The notes under the pieces: model-generated
Databases searched by the model: none
Told to the model about the DNA's origin: nothing
Seen by the model: only the letters and a program-made list of their open reading frames with translations
Source: Lachnospiraceae bacterium
Lineage (GTDB): Bacteria; Bacillota; Clostridia; Lachnospirales; Lachnospiraceae
NCBI GenBank assembly: GCA_009774345.1
Contig: VSNR01000359.1
Span: 1-9,948 of the forward strand
DNA: 9,948 bases
Direction: 5' to 3'
In this document: positions 1 to 7,800 of the stretch, piece after piece
Layout: every line of letters begins with the position of its first letter
Position numbering within the stretch: the stretch's first letter is position 1
Translations under genes and position numbers: made by a program

Positions 1-76
1 GTGAGCTGAAAGGTTCATGCACGGTTTAGAGTGGGGGAAAAGGGAGAGATAATATCAAACTCTTACCTATCACTAT
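1..76 (+). mobile_element. Group II intron, 3' end (domain V, domain VI, 3' splice site)
   Basis: The first 27 bases fold as most of a group II domain V. Bases 3-7 (GAGCT) pair with 12-16 (GGTTC) across a GAAA loop at 8-11. A two-base AT bulge follows at 17-18, and CACGGTTT (20-27) is the 3' side of the lower stem, whose 5' side lies before the window. The stretch 45-69 contains a small domain VI-like stem (AGAG with CTCT) and candidate branch adenosines at 65 and 69. The 3' splice site must lie near 73-76. I favour 76: the intron then ends in AT, fitting the AY rule, and the downstream frame can restore the usual helicase sequence LSTPKGDG. The intron is in the sense orientation of its host gene, as splicing requires. 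The reverse transcriptase/maturase, if present, is upstream of the window. Confidence 0.82.
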
Positions 77-1449
77 TTTCGACACCGAAAGGGGACGGCA
101 CATTTAATGTTTATGAGGATATAAAAAACAAGCTGGTTGGGAAAGGAGTGCCGCCGGAGGAAATAGCGTTCATACATGAGGCGAATACGGAAACAAGGAA
201 AGCGGAACTGTTTGGCAAGGTAAGAAGCGGGCAGGTTCGTTTTTTATTGGGTTCTACGCAGAAAATGGGCGCAGGGACAAACGTACAGGACAGACTGATA
301 GCCTTACATCATCTTGATGTGCCTTGGCGTCCTTCCGACATAGAACAGCAGGAGGGGCGTATTTTAAGGCAGGGCAACCTAAATCCTAAAGTCAAGATAT
401 TCCGATATGTAACGGAAAATACATTCGACAGCTATTCATGGCAGGTGATCGAAAACAAGCAGAAATTCATTTCCCAAATCATGACGAGCAAATCCCCGGT
501 ACGAAGCTGTGAGGACGTGGACGAGGCGGCACTAACTTATGCGGAGGTGAAAGCACTGGCTACCGGAAACCCGTATATAAAGCAAAAAATGGATCTCGAT
601 ATTCAGGTATCCAAGCTGAAACTGATGAAAGCCAATCATACCAGCCAGAAATACCGCCTTGAGGACAATATCGCCAAGCATTACCCACAGCAGATAGCCA
701 TTCTGAAAGAGAGAATCAGCGGCATGACAGCGGACATTCAGACCGCAAAAGCAAACCTGCCGGCAGATAAAGAGCAGTTTTTTATGAAAGTTGGGGATAA
801 GGCTTATACGGATAAAAAAGAAGCCGGAGCCGCACTTGTGGAGATGTGCAAGGAGATGAAAACGGTCAATGTGCCTGCAACGGTAGGGGAATATGCCGGG
901 TTTAAGATGGCGGTGTCCTTTGATTCGTTCAACCACAAATTTGTGATGAACTTAAAAGGGCAGCTTTCCCATAACCTTGAGATCGGCTCTGACCCGTTCG
1001 GCAACATTGCCCGTATCAACCATGCGCTGGAGTCCATGCCAAAAGATCTTGATAATGCAAAGGTAAAACTGGAAAATGTGGAGCGGCAGCTTGAAACTGC
1101 AAAATCAGAAGTGACAAAACCTTTTGCACAGGAAGCGGAACTGAAAGAGAAACTAGACCGCCTTTCCGCCCTCAATGCCCTGCTCAACATGGACGAAAAT
1201 GGCAATGATGCACAGGTTGGCAATGAAATGCCAAAGCAGCCGACAGCCGACACTTTAGAACATAATGACCAGAGGCAGAAACAGGCAACGGAAAATGGCA
1301 GTCAGCACGGGTTAAAGCTGGCAGCCGGAAACACTGACAAAACTGCGAAGGCATCGCTGAAAGAAAAACTGGAAACGTACAAGGAGCAGGTGGCAGGCAT
1401 GGGAAACGCCGGAACTGATAAAACAAAGGGAAAAGAGGCAGTCATATAG
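77..1449 (+). CDS. Large ICE helicase (SNF2/DEAD-like, methylase-helicase type), C-terminal exon
   Basis: This is the last ~456 residues of a much larger protein. Members of this family on Tn1549-like elements usually run to thousands of residues and carry an N-terminal methylase-like region and a superfamily 2 helicase. Only the C-terminal helicase lobe is visible: motif V (GSTQKMGAGTNVQ, 250-288) and motif VI (QQEGRILRQGN, 346-375), with the arginines expected to contact ATP. The helicase lobe is followed by a coiled-coil region (about 580-760), a globular segment (about 780-1030), a second coiled coil (about 1040-1180) and a low-complexity Q/N/T-rich tail. The tail ends in SLKEKL (from 1354), which resembles tails on two other proteins in this window. 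An apparent GTG start at 31 lies in intron sequence and is not the real start; the protein is made only if the intron splices. The likely role is processing or protecting transferred DNA, inferred from the family. Confidence 0.88.
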
Positions 1450-1466
1450 AATTCACAAAAATTTGA

Positions 1467-1495
1467 TTGCAAAATTGCTGGTAAAATCATAAAAT
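1467..1495 (+). promoter_or_regulatory. Candidate sigma-A promoter for the GNAT cassette
   Basis: A TTGCAA box (1467-1472) and a TAAAAT box (1490-1495) are separated by 17 bases in the AT-rich spacer after the helicase gene. They match the -35 consensus at 4/6 and the -10 consensus at 5/6. This would leave a leader of about 75 bases before the ATG at 1578. The leader holds a loose inverted repeat (AGTATG at 1507, CATACT at 1553) that could be an operator for self-regulation, but this is weak. Confidence 0.4.
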
Positions 1496-1577
1496 ATGAG
1501 TAGGAAAGTATGCAGCTTGTGCTGAAACAGAGTAAGCAGTAAAAAATGAGCCATACTGATAAAGGAGGTGTGTTTCT

Positions 1578-1772
1578 ATGGCAACTTCAAGTATTACGAA
1601 AAATTTTGTTATATCTGGTCAGAAACAGGTGGAGATGTTTGTTAATGCAATTGAAGAATCTGCTAAAAACCGTCCTGTCCGTATTCCGGTGGCAGCAAAT
1701 TACGTTGAGGACGATGCGGAGCTGATAGAACTAATGGATAAATGGGAGAAATCAAATGTCATTAACAAGTAA
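1578..1772 (+). CDS. Small 64-aa protein, candidate antitoxin of a GNAT toxin-antitoxin pair
   Basis: The start is set by a near-perfect ribosome site (AAAGGAGGTG, 1561-1570) at good spacing. The protein is short, soluble and has no membrane segment. Its N-terminus (ITKNFVISGQKQ) looks like a short strand region, followed by an amphipathic helix and then an acidic C-terminal helix (DDAELIELMDKWEK). An acidic C-terminal segment that could wrap a partner enzyme is common in type II antitoxins. I do not recognise a named DNA-binding fold; it is not obviously DUF1778, the usual antitoxin of TacT/AtaT-type GNAT toxins. The 3' end overlaps the downstream acetyltransferase gene by 17 bases, which implies coupled translation and a functional pair. 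The antitoxin role is inferred from size, order and overlap. It could instead be a small accessory subunit of the acetyltransferase. Confidence 0.75.
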   Translation: MATSSITKNFVISGQKQVEMFVNAIEESAKNRPVRIPVAANYVEDDAELIELMDKWEKSNVINK

Positions 1773-2367
1773 ATATTCAGTCATTAACATTCGTCGTTAT
1801 CTTAAAAATGACAATCCCAAAATTGGAGAGGACAGACTGCTTCAAGTCCTCTCCGGTTTTTCCTGCCCTAAGAATCCTGATTTGGAGCTTTTTTTGAAAA
1901 ACAGCTCCATAGAATTTACAAAGAAAAACCAGTCTGTTACATATCTTGTTTTTTCTAAGGAAAACGGAGCATTGCTTGGGTATTTTACGATAGCGTTGAA
2001 AGCTTTAACTGTCAGAGGTGAAACAGTAAGTAAGACCACGAAAAGAAAACTGCTGCGGATCAGTGAACTGGATGAAAAATCTGATACCTATACGATGGCA
2101 GCATATTTGATAGCACAGCTTGGAAAAAATTATGCAGGAGGCATGGAGAAAAAAATTACAGGAGCGGAACTGCTTGAACTGGCTTGGGGTATCATTGAGA
2201 GAATGCAGTATCTGGGCGGAGGTCTGGTAGTATTTCTTGAAGCAAATAATGAGGAAAAGCTGCTGTCATTTTATAATACAAATCGGTTTGTACAATTTGA
2301 TACCCGATTAACAGCATCTGATCCGGAAAACCAGCATGAGCTGATACAGTTACTAAGACTGCTTTAG
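1756..2367 (+). CDS. GNAT-family acetyltransferase, candidate toxin of the pair
   Basis: This 203-residue protein has the C-terminal half of a GNAT fold. QLGKN (121-125) stands where the acetyl-CoA-binding strand and loop normally lie. An acidic-hydrophobic helix follows (GAELLELAWGII, 136-147), then strand VVFLEA (158-163) and the family signature SFYNTNRF (171-178), whose Tyr173 sits where the general acid usually is. The first ~110 residues are less conserved and would form the substrate side. Known GNAT toxins acetylate the amino group of aminoacyl-tRNA, while other GNATs act on small molecules or proteins; the sequence cannot say which. The start at 1756 has only a weak GGGAGA ribosome site and lies inside the preceding small gene, so translation is probably coupled. 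The pair appears to be a self-contained insertion between helicase and reductase genes. GNAT assignment is firm; toxin role is inferred. Confidence 0.8.
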   Translation: MSLTSKYSVINIRRYLKNDNPKIGEDRLLQVLSGFSCPKNPDLELFLKNSSIEFTKKNQSVTYLVFSKENGALLGYFTIALKALTVRGETVSKTTKRKLLRISELDEKSDTYTMAAYLIAQLGKNYAGGMEKKITGAELLELAWGIIERMQYLGGGLVVFLEANNEEKLLSFYNTNRFVQFDTRLTASDPENQHELIQLLRLL

Positions 2368-2409
2368 CTGAAAAATTTCATAATAAAAATACATAGTAAC
2401 AGTAACTTT

Positions 2410-2450
2410 AGGTGTATGATAAATGGAAAATCAATATCATACACCTTTTT
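2410..2450 (+). terminator. Intrinsic terminator after the GNAT cassette
   Basis: A perfect 12-bp stem (2410-2421 with 2435-2446; core GGTGTATGATA) has a 13-base loop and is followed by a T tract and further AT-rich sequence. It begins 42 bases after the GNAT stop codon and ends the cassette's transcript. The stem is not GC-rich, so its efficiency is uncertain. Confidence 0.7.
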
Positions 2451-2457
2451 ATTTTGG

Positions 2458-2492
2458 AAGTACCGTCTTGTAAATCATACAGGACGGTACTT
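2458..2492 (+). promoter_or_regulatory. Hairpin directly upstream of the PAPS-reductase-like gene
   Basis: A 14-bp stem with one T-G wobble (2458-2471 with 2479-2492) and a 7-base loop ends 8 bases before the AGGAGG ribosome site (2501-2506). A short TTTT run overlaps its 3' side, so it may act as a second terminator, an attenuator or a structure controlling the ribosome site. The heptamer GTACCGT and its complement ACGGTAC from this hairpin recur at 2585-2591 and 2614-2620 inside the gene, which would allow alternative pairings. Confidence 0.55.
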
Positions 2493-2510
2493 TTCTGTTC
2501 AGGAGGAAAC

Positions 2511-3731
2511 ATGAACAAACATACAATGAGCGACTTATATCAGATGCAGTCCCTCTCGCTCTCCATAAAAATACGGATGACACAGTACCGTATACGGGAA
2601 TGGGTGGATTATTACGGTACGGACGGCGTATATATCGCGTTTAGCGGTGGAAAAGACAGTTCAGTACTGTTACATATCGCAAGGGAAATGTACCCGAAAA
2701 TTAGTGCAGTCTACGTTGATACCAGTCTGGAATATCCGGAAGTCAGGGAGTTTGTAAGACAGCAGGAAAATGTAGAGATTATCAGACCGGAGATAAACTT
2801 TCGGCAGGTCATCATAAAATATGGCTATCCCATGATTGGTAAGGAAGTAGCAGGTTGCGTATACGGCGCAAGGCGGTACATGGAGAAGCTTCTGGAACGG
2901 GAGAAAAATGCAGAACGTATGGGAGAAATCCCAAATCACAGTTATATGGCGGATTTAGTAGGTATAGACCGCCGTGAGGACAGAGAAAATGCCGCCTACC
3001 AGAGTCTTATCCGTGGGGAGATACCAAGCACGGATATAAAGACACCTGTCCGTTACTTGACGCTTATGGGGAAATATCCGCATAAAGAAAACGGTGTGAA
3101 AACATCGGAATATTCAAAGATGTATAACAAGGAGCGTTACAAATTCTTTTTGGAAGCGCCCTTTGAAATAGCGGATCGCTGCTGTTCCATTATGAAAAAA
3201 TCCCCTATGCATAGCTACGCAAAAAGGACGGGAAAAATGCCCATGACAGCACAGATGGCAAGTGAAAGCAGGCTGCGGACAACAAATTGGCTCAAAAACG
3301 GTTACAACGGTTTTGACATGAAAAGCCCGATCAGCAATCCGATGTCATTCTGGACGGAACAGGACGTATTGGAATATATTTTCCACAACCATATCCCGAT
3401 TGCAGACGTATACGGCGAAGTAACAGCAGACTACGGAAAAGCACTGCCGCAGGGGAACACAATGGAAATGGGAATATTTGATATCGGAAAAACCATATTC
3501 GGCACTACAGGGTGCGGCAGGACGGGGTGCGTTTCCTGCGGTTTTGGGTGCCACAGGGAGAAATCGCCGAACCGTTGGGAGCTTGCAGAAAAACTTTCCA
3601 ATCCTGAAATTATCGACTATATGATGCGTGGCGGCGCATTTAATGAAAAAGATATATGGAAACCGGATAATCGGGGACTTGGATTCTGGTTTGTCATAGA
3701 GTGGATAAACCTGCATGGACTTGCAGCATAA
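2511..3731 (+). CDS. PAPS reductase / DndC-like adenylyl-transfer family protein
   Basis: The 406-residue protein starts at 2511, where AGGAGG lies four bases upstream. A longer in-frame start at 2412 lies inside the upstream terminator and is unlikely. The N-terminal PP-loop SGGKDS (45-50) binds the ATP or PAPS phosphates, and the strand-loop AVYVDTSLEYPE that follows is typical of the PAPS reductase superfamily. CysCys at 224-225 and a C-terminal cluster C335-x4-C340-x2-C343-x3-C347 could hold an iron-sulfur cluster or zinc, as in DndC and related proteins. True CysH sulfate assimilation is unlikely: the gene stands alone on a mobile element, and the protein is longer than CysH and carries an extra cysteine cluster. 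Possible roles include sulfur modification of DNA, RNA or a small molecule. No DndD, DndE, Dpt, ParB-like or cysteine desulfurase partner is in the window. Family assignment is secure; substrate unknown. Confidence 0.88.
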   Translation: MNKHTMSDLYQMQSLSLSIKIRMTQYRIREWVDYYGTDGVYIAFSGGKDSSVLLHIAREMYPKISAVYVDTSLEYPEVREFVRQQENVEIIRPEINFRQVIIKYGYPMIGKEVAGCVYGARRYMEKLLEREKNAERMGEIPNHSYMADLVGIDRREDRENAAYQSLIRGEIPSTDIKTPVRYLTLMGKYPHKENGVKTSEYSKMYNKERYKFFLEAPFEIADRCCSIMKKSPMHSYAKRTGKMPMTAQMASESRLRTTNWLKNGYNGFDMKSPISNPMSFWTEQDVLEYIFHNHIPIADVYGEVTADYGKALPQGNTMEMGIFDIGKTIFGTTGCGRTGCVSCGFGCHREKSPNRWELAEKLSNPEIIDYMMRGGAFNEKDIWKPDNRGLGFWFVIEWINLHGLAA

Positions 3732-3861
3732 AAATAAGGGACGGACAAACGGGAGGACTTACAGGCTGACATTTTTTTGCGATGGAATAGACATAAGAAT
3801 TGTCAGCCTTATGTCGGAATTTTGTGGAGATCCGCAGGTGCAGGAAACGGTAAATGGGTGA
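3715..3861 (+). CDS. Possible 48-aa ORF overlapping the PAPS-reductase-like gene
   Basis: An open frame begins with ATG at 3715, overlaps the last 17 bases of the preceding gene in another frame and ends with TGA at 3859. The peptide has a basic N-terminus (HKNKGRTNGRTYR), then a protein-like stretch (LTFFCDGIDIRIVSLMSEF) and a short acidic/polar end. It contains two cysteines and no membrane segment. No good ribosome site precedes it, so it would depend on translational coupling, as in the GNAT pair. I recognise no family. It could be a real small partner of the reductase, the remnant of a longer gene, or chance; the inverted repeats in the same stretch argue partly for a regulatory role instead. 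Confidence 0.35.
   Translation: MDLQHKNKGRTNGRTYRLTFFCDGIDIRIVSLMSEFCGDPQVQETVNG
3763..3814 (+). repeat. Overlapping inverted repeats in the reductase-DUF6674 spacer
   Basis: AGGCTGACA (3763-3771) is matched exactly by TGTCAGCCT (3801-3809). ACATAAG (3791-3797) is matched exactly by CTTATGT (3808-3814). The two stems share bases 3808-3809, so in RNA they would compete or form a knot. No T tract follows 3814, so this is not a simple terminator. Confidence 0.5.
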
Positions 3862-3866
3862 ATCAG

Positions 3867-3918
3867 ATGATTTCCTGATAAGGAAGTCATTGATTATTAA
3901 ATAGAGCAAATATATGGT
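3867..3918 (+). promoter_or_regulatory. Hairpin and weak candidate promoter before the DUF6674-like gene
   Basis: A 9-bp stem with one wobble (ATGATTTCC 3867-3875, GGAAGTCAT 3882-3890) has a 6-base loop. Next to it, TTGATT (3890-3895) and TATGGT (3913-3918) stand 17 bases apart and could serve as -35 and -10. The boxes are imperfect, so the promoter is tentative. Confidence 0.3.
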
Positions 3919-3946
3919 AAAAAATAAAAATTGGAGGTAAAGAAAT

Positions 3947-4789
3947 ATGAATACAGCAGAACAGAACACAAAACAGGGGATGGAGGAAAGTGACGTGATA
4001 AAGCAGTTCATGCAGCTTTTAAGCCAGCAGGATATGGGAGAACAATCGCAGGGATTTATGGAGATGTTCGGGTATTTGGCAGGGATGCAGATGCAGCTTA
4101 GCATCGTGGCAGATGAATTGCAGGGCATGAGGGAGCAGCTTGCAAAATTGCAGGAAAGCCAGCCCAAAACGGTCACAGAGCGTCTTATGGACAAAGTGGC
4201 ACAGCTTCAGGAGAAAGCGACGGGACTGTCGGAACGGCTTTCATCAGTAAAAGAACGTCTGATGGAAACAGCGGCGCAGGCGGTTCATGCTTTTAAGGAA
4301 AAGGGAAAAGCGGCAATGTGTATAGCAGTACAGAAAGGATTGTCCGGCATCAGGCCAGTGCTTACAGACTATCAGGAAAAGATACAGGAGGTTAAAATGG
4401 ATTACGATAAAACAGCTAACCAGATTGATAGTATCGGGGACGAATTAAAGCAGATCGGGAACAGCGTTTCCAACGTAGGCAGGCTGATCGTGGGAAAAGG
4501 CACAAAGGAAGTTTCGGATGAAAAACAGGGGGTTGCACTGACAAGGCTTATGAACAGACCCATTAAAAGTAGAGCGGCGCATTTGCAGAAAAATATGGAT
4601 ACAGTTGACCGTGCGCTGGAAAAACTGGATCAGCTCTCAGACCGCTTTACGGTCAAAAAAGAAGCAGAAAAAGGCGGGCGTTCATCGGTAAAGGATAAGC
4701 TGTCGCAGATGAAGGCAAAAATGGAACAGCAGAAAAAAGCACCAGAACCGGATAAGGCAGCGGCGAAAAAGAAAGAAGTATGTTTATAG
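3947..4789 (+). CDS. DUF6674-like coiled-coil ICE protein
   Basis: The 280-residue protein starts eight bases after GGAGGT (3933-3938). The N-terminal ~70 residues (from DVIKQFMQLLSQQ to ELQGMREQLAKLQ) match my memory of the DUF6674 family, found on Clostridia conjugative elements. The rest is almost entirely helical: coiled-coil stretches at about residues 75-115 and 140-180, a short break with LIVGKGTKE, another helix pair, and a Lys/Ala/Glu-rich tail. There is no signal peptide or strong membrane segment, so it is probably cytoplasmic. The tail carries SVKDKL (from 4685), 34 residues before the end, resembling the tails of the helicase and polyvalent proteins. The function of the family is not established. 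Context and coiled coils suggest a structural or adaptor role in DNA transfer, but this is inference. Confidence 0.82.
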   Translation: MNTAEQNTKQGMEESDVIKQFMQLLSQQDMGEQSQGFMEMFGYLAGMQMQLSIVADELQGMREQLAKLQESQPKTVTERLMDKVAQLQEKATGLSERLSSVKERLMETAAQAVHAFKEKGKAAMCIAVQKGLSGIRPVLTDYQEKIQEVKMDYDKTANQIDSIGDELKQIGNSVSNVGRLIVGKGTKEVSDEKQGVALTRLMNRPIKSRAAHLQKNMDTVDRALEKLDQLSDRFTVKKEAEKGGRSSVKDKLSQMKAKMEQQKKAPEPDKAAAKKKEVCL

Positions 4790-4825
4790 GCAGCAAATCA
4801 GAATACCGACAGCAGAAACATATGG

Positions 4826-4850
4826 GGAAACCTGTCTGTTTCCTGTTTTT
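4826..4850 (+). terminator. Weak hairpin with T tract between DUF6674-like and polyvalent genes
   Basis: GGAAAC (4826-4831) pairs with GTTTCC (4838-4843) around a 6-base loop, followed by TGTTTTT. The stem is short, so it may reduce rather than stop transcription into the next gene. The ribosome site AAGGAGG (4851-4857) follows immediately. Confidence 0.35.
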
Positions 4851-4864
4851 AAGGAGGAAATTAT

Positions 4865-7800
4865 ATGGCAGATATAAATGGAAATTCAAGAAAAAAAGTG
4901 GAAAAACTAACAATGGAGGAAATTGCGGACAGGCTGGAGGGGCTGAAATCTTCCCTTGATACAATCCGCAGGACAGCATCAGAGCTTATCATGGGAATTG
5001 ACGCACAGTTGCAGGAACTACAGGCTGATAAAAAAGTTTCACGTTCTTTGGATAAACAGGCTGACAAGGAGGTACAGCTCTTATATGGTGATACCAGTCA
5101 ATACGGCATTTACCAGTTAAAAGACAATCCAGAGCTTCGTGATTTACGTTTTGCAGGCACAGCGGAACTTTTGAAAAGGGGTATTCTGTCGGATGATTTC
5201 AGGGAAATACAGCCGGAAAATTATAACCTTGTCTATACAGGGCAGTTTTCAGACATACAAGGACAGTTACAGGGGGAGAAACTCAATGCGCTATTTGAGA
5301 AATTCAATATAGACCACCCAGCAGATTATAAGGGGCATTCCCTTTCCGTCAGTGATATTGTGGTGCTGCATGAGAATGGGAAGAACAGTGCACATTTTGT
5401 AGATTCTTTCGGCTTTACGGAACTTCCTAATTTTATGCATGAACTGACAGGTATAAAAGAGCAGGAGGCAGATAAGGCGGAAAATGGGTTTACCGACGAA
5501 GAAAAACAATTCCTTGAAACAGACAATGCGTCTTTGATTGCAAAAAAGTTTCTTGCATGGGACGAGATGGAAGATCTGGGATACCGCTTTTTTGAAGACG
5601 GGTATATTGATAAATTTAAGCCGGTTGAAAAAGCATTGTTTGGGAATGGCTTAGTATCAGATGATACAATACATGATATAGCCCACCGTATGCAGGGTGG
5701 CGAGGATATCCGTGAGGAGCTTGCAAAAGCTTTCATAGGCGGGTATGAACGGGTAATCGGAGTAGGTGAAAATGATGCCGTTGCAGTATTTGGTAAAGAT
5801 GCTGTGACAGTTACTTTTGAGAATGCCGAGAAGCAGGTTTCTTATGAAGAAATGGGGACGGCTTTTCTCAGTCTGATAGAAAGTGAGTATAAAGACATTG
5901 AACAGGCAAGAGCTGCCGATGAGCAGGAGGAAGAAATTGTGGGGAATGCCACTTCTGAACATGATGTCAATCATTCTGCATTACAGAATGATTTGAAGTT
6001 AGAAGCAGAGCAGACTGTCATAGAACAGCCAGCTTCGGAACAAATACAAGCAGAGCAGCCAGAAACACAGGCAGAGCAGGACGAGTCAACAGAAACACCG
6101 AAATTAACAGATATGGAGGACGGTGACGAAATTATTGACCTCGGAGATGAAACGGAACAGGTTCTTGCAGATATGAAAAAAATCTTAAATGATAGTAAAA
6201 ACACTTTAGGACACACTGACCAAAAGCGAGAGCAGACAGAGCCGAAGAAAGCGAAAGAAACAAAGTTTGCATTTCAGATTGCAGACCGCTTTGTCAGTAT
6301 ACAGGAAACAGAGAGTGGCTATGATTATTCCATTATGGATATGGATTATAAGGAGGTTGAAGGCGGTGTGTATGAAAATACCGGTGTGGATATTCAGGTG
6401 ATTGCTGATGATATCGTAGATGATTTAAGAGAAGATCGGTTTGAAAATGGTGCAGGGGGCAGCATTAGCGATGATGATGAGATAATACCAATTGATTTTG
6501 ACGAACTGACAGAAAGCATTGCAAATGCAGTTCAAGATGTGGACACAATCCACAAGAAGGAAGCTGAGCATATTGTGCCAGATATTTTGCAGGGAAATAT
6601 TGTAGAAAATTTTAAAGAAAAGACAAACGAATTTTTCCATGAAATATGCGAAATGAACCCATCAGAGATTGAGGATACCGTAAAATGCCATGTGCAGGCG
6701 CAGTTAGATGAAGCTGGCATTGATGCGGAGATTGTGGATGTGGCAGTAGCAGGGAGCCGTTGTCGGGGCTTGGAGCGTGATGGCTCTGACCTTGACGTGG
6801 TTGTGGAGCTTTCCACAAGTGAGCGTGAAGATGTTCTGTTTGATGCATTTAATGGAGATGCACTCCATATCGGACGGGTAAAAGTGGATATTAACCCGAT
6901 TACTGCACAAAGGACGGGAACGCTTGAAACTTATCTTCCGCAGGTGGAGGATTATCTGGAGGGGGTTCGTGAAGCTAGGGAGAAGGAGCCAGTAAGTATT
7001 TTCAATATCCGCATGAATGACGAGGAACGGTGGTTTAAGAACACCAGCGGGCTGGATGCGGAAGGGCTGTGCAAAGCCTATGCGGACTGTGACAAGCCTT
7101 TTGTTGAAATGGGGAAATACGGGGAACGGATAGAAGCAGCAGACCATGCCTATATCGAGCAGGGCAAAAGGCTGGACTTTTCTATAGAGTTCAATGAGGA
7201 AACGGATCAGATTATCGTATTTAATGGGGATAACTTTGAATATAAGGGATTACGGGAAACATTATTCCCAGAACAAGCAGCATCGGAAGTTACGCTAACC
7301 GTGGCAGAGTGTGGTGAGTTTCATAATTTCGGGGAATTTCATGAAAAAATTGTGACAGTAGATGAAGCCGTTGCGAAATGGAAACAGATACCACCAGAGC
7401 GCATGAACGGTATTCCTGCAATCGGCATCAATATCCATACGCCTGGAACAGAAACATATAATGATGTTATAACAGATATTTTAAGCGGAAATCAATTTGA
7501 ACTTGATGTTTTGGATTATATCCCTGAAATAAAAGGCAGTCCGCAGGCAATGGAAATGATAGCGGAACTGATAGCAAAACTGCCGGATATGAAAATTGAG
7601 GGCAATATCAGTGAGGATTTGGAAGCGAAATTATGGGAAAAACGTATGCCGGATTTGACACCTGCAGAACAGCTTGCGGTGGAGATAGACCGTTTTATTT
7701 ATAGCTATGATACGAATGCCTATCATGACAATCACCAGAGCATGACTGAAAATGTATCGGAAATTTCAGAAATGATCGGACAGAGAGATGTGGAATACTT

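Noticed and set aside
31..76. GTG at 31 as the start of a 472-aa protein
   Set aside because: Bases 1 to about 76 are intron domain V/VI. The first ~15 residues do not fit the helicase family, and the real N-terminal part is in the 5' exon outside the window.
804..1253. Reverse-strand open frame of 149 codons inside the helicase exon
   Set aside because: It is Ser/Phe/Ala-rich, fully antisense to a well-supported coding sequence and has no start signal.
2412..2510. In-frame upstream ATG that would extend the PAPS-reductase-like protein by 33 residues
   Set aside because: The extension is encoded by two hairpins, has no ribosome site and looks non-coding, while AGGAGG precedes the ATG at 2511.
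3694..4194. Long reverse-strand open frame (166 codons)
   Set aside because: It runs antisense to the end of the reductase gene, the spacer and the start of the DUF6674-like gene, has no ribosome site, and its composition is that of a shadow frame.
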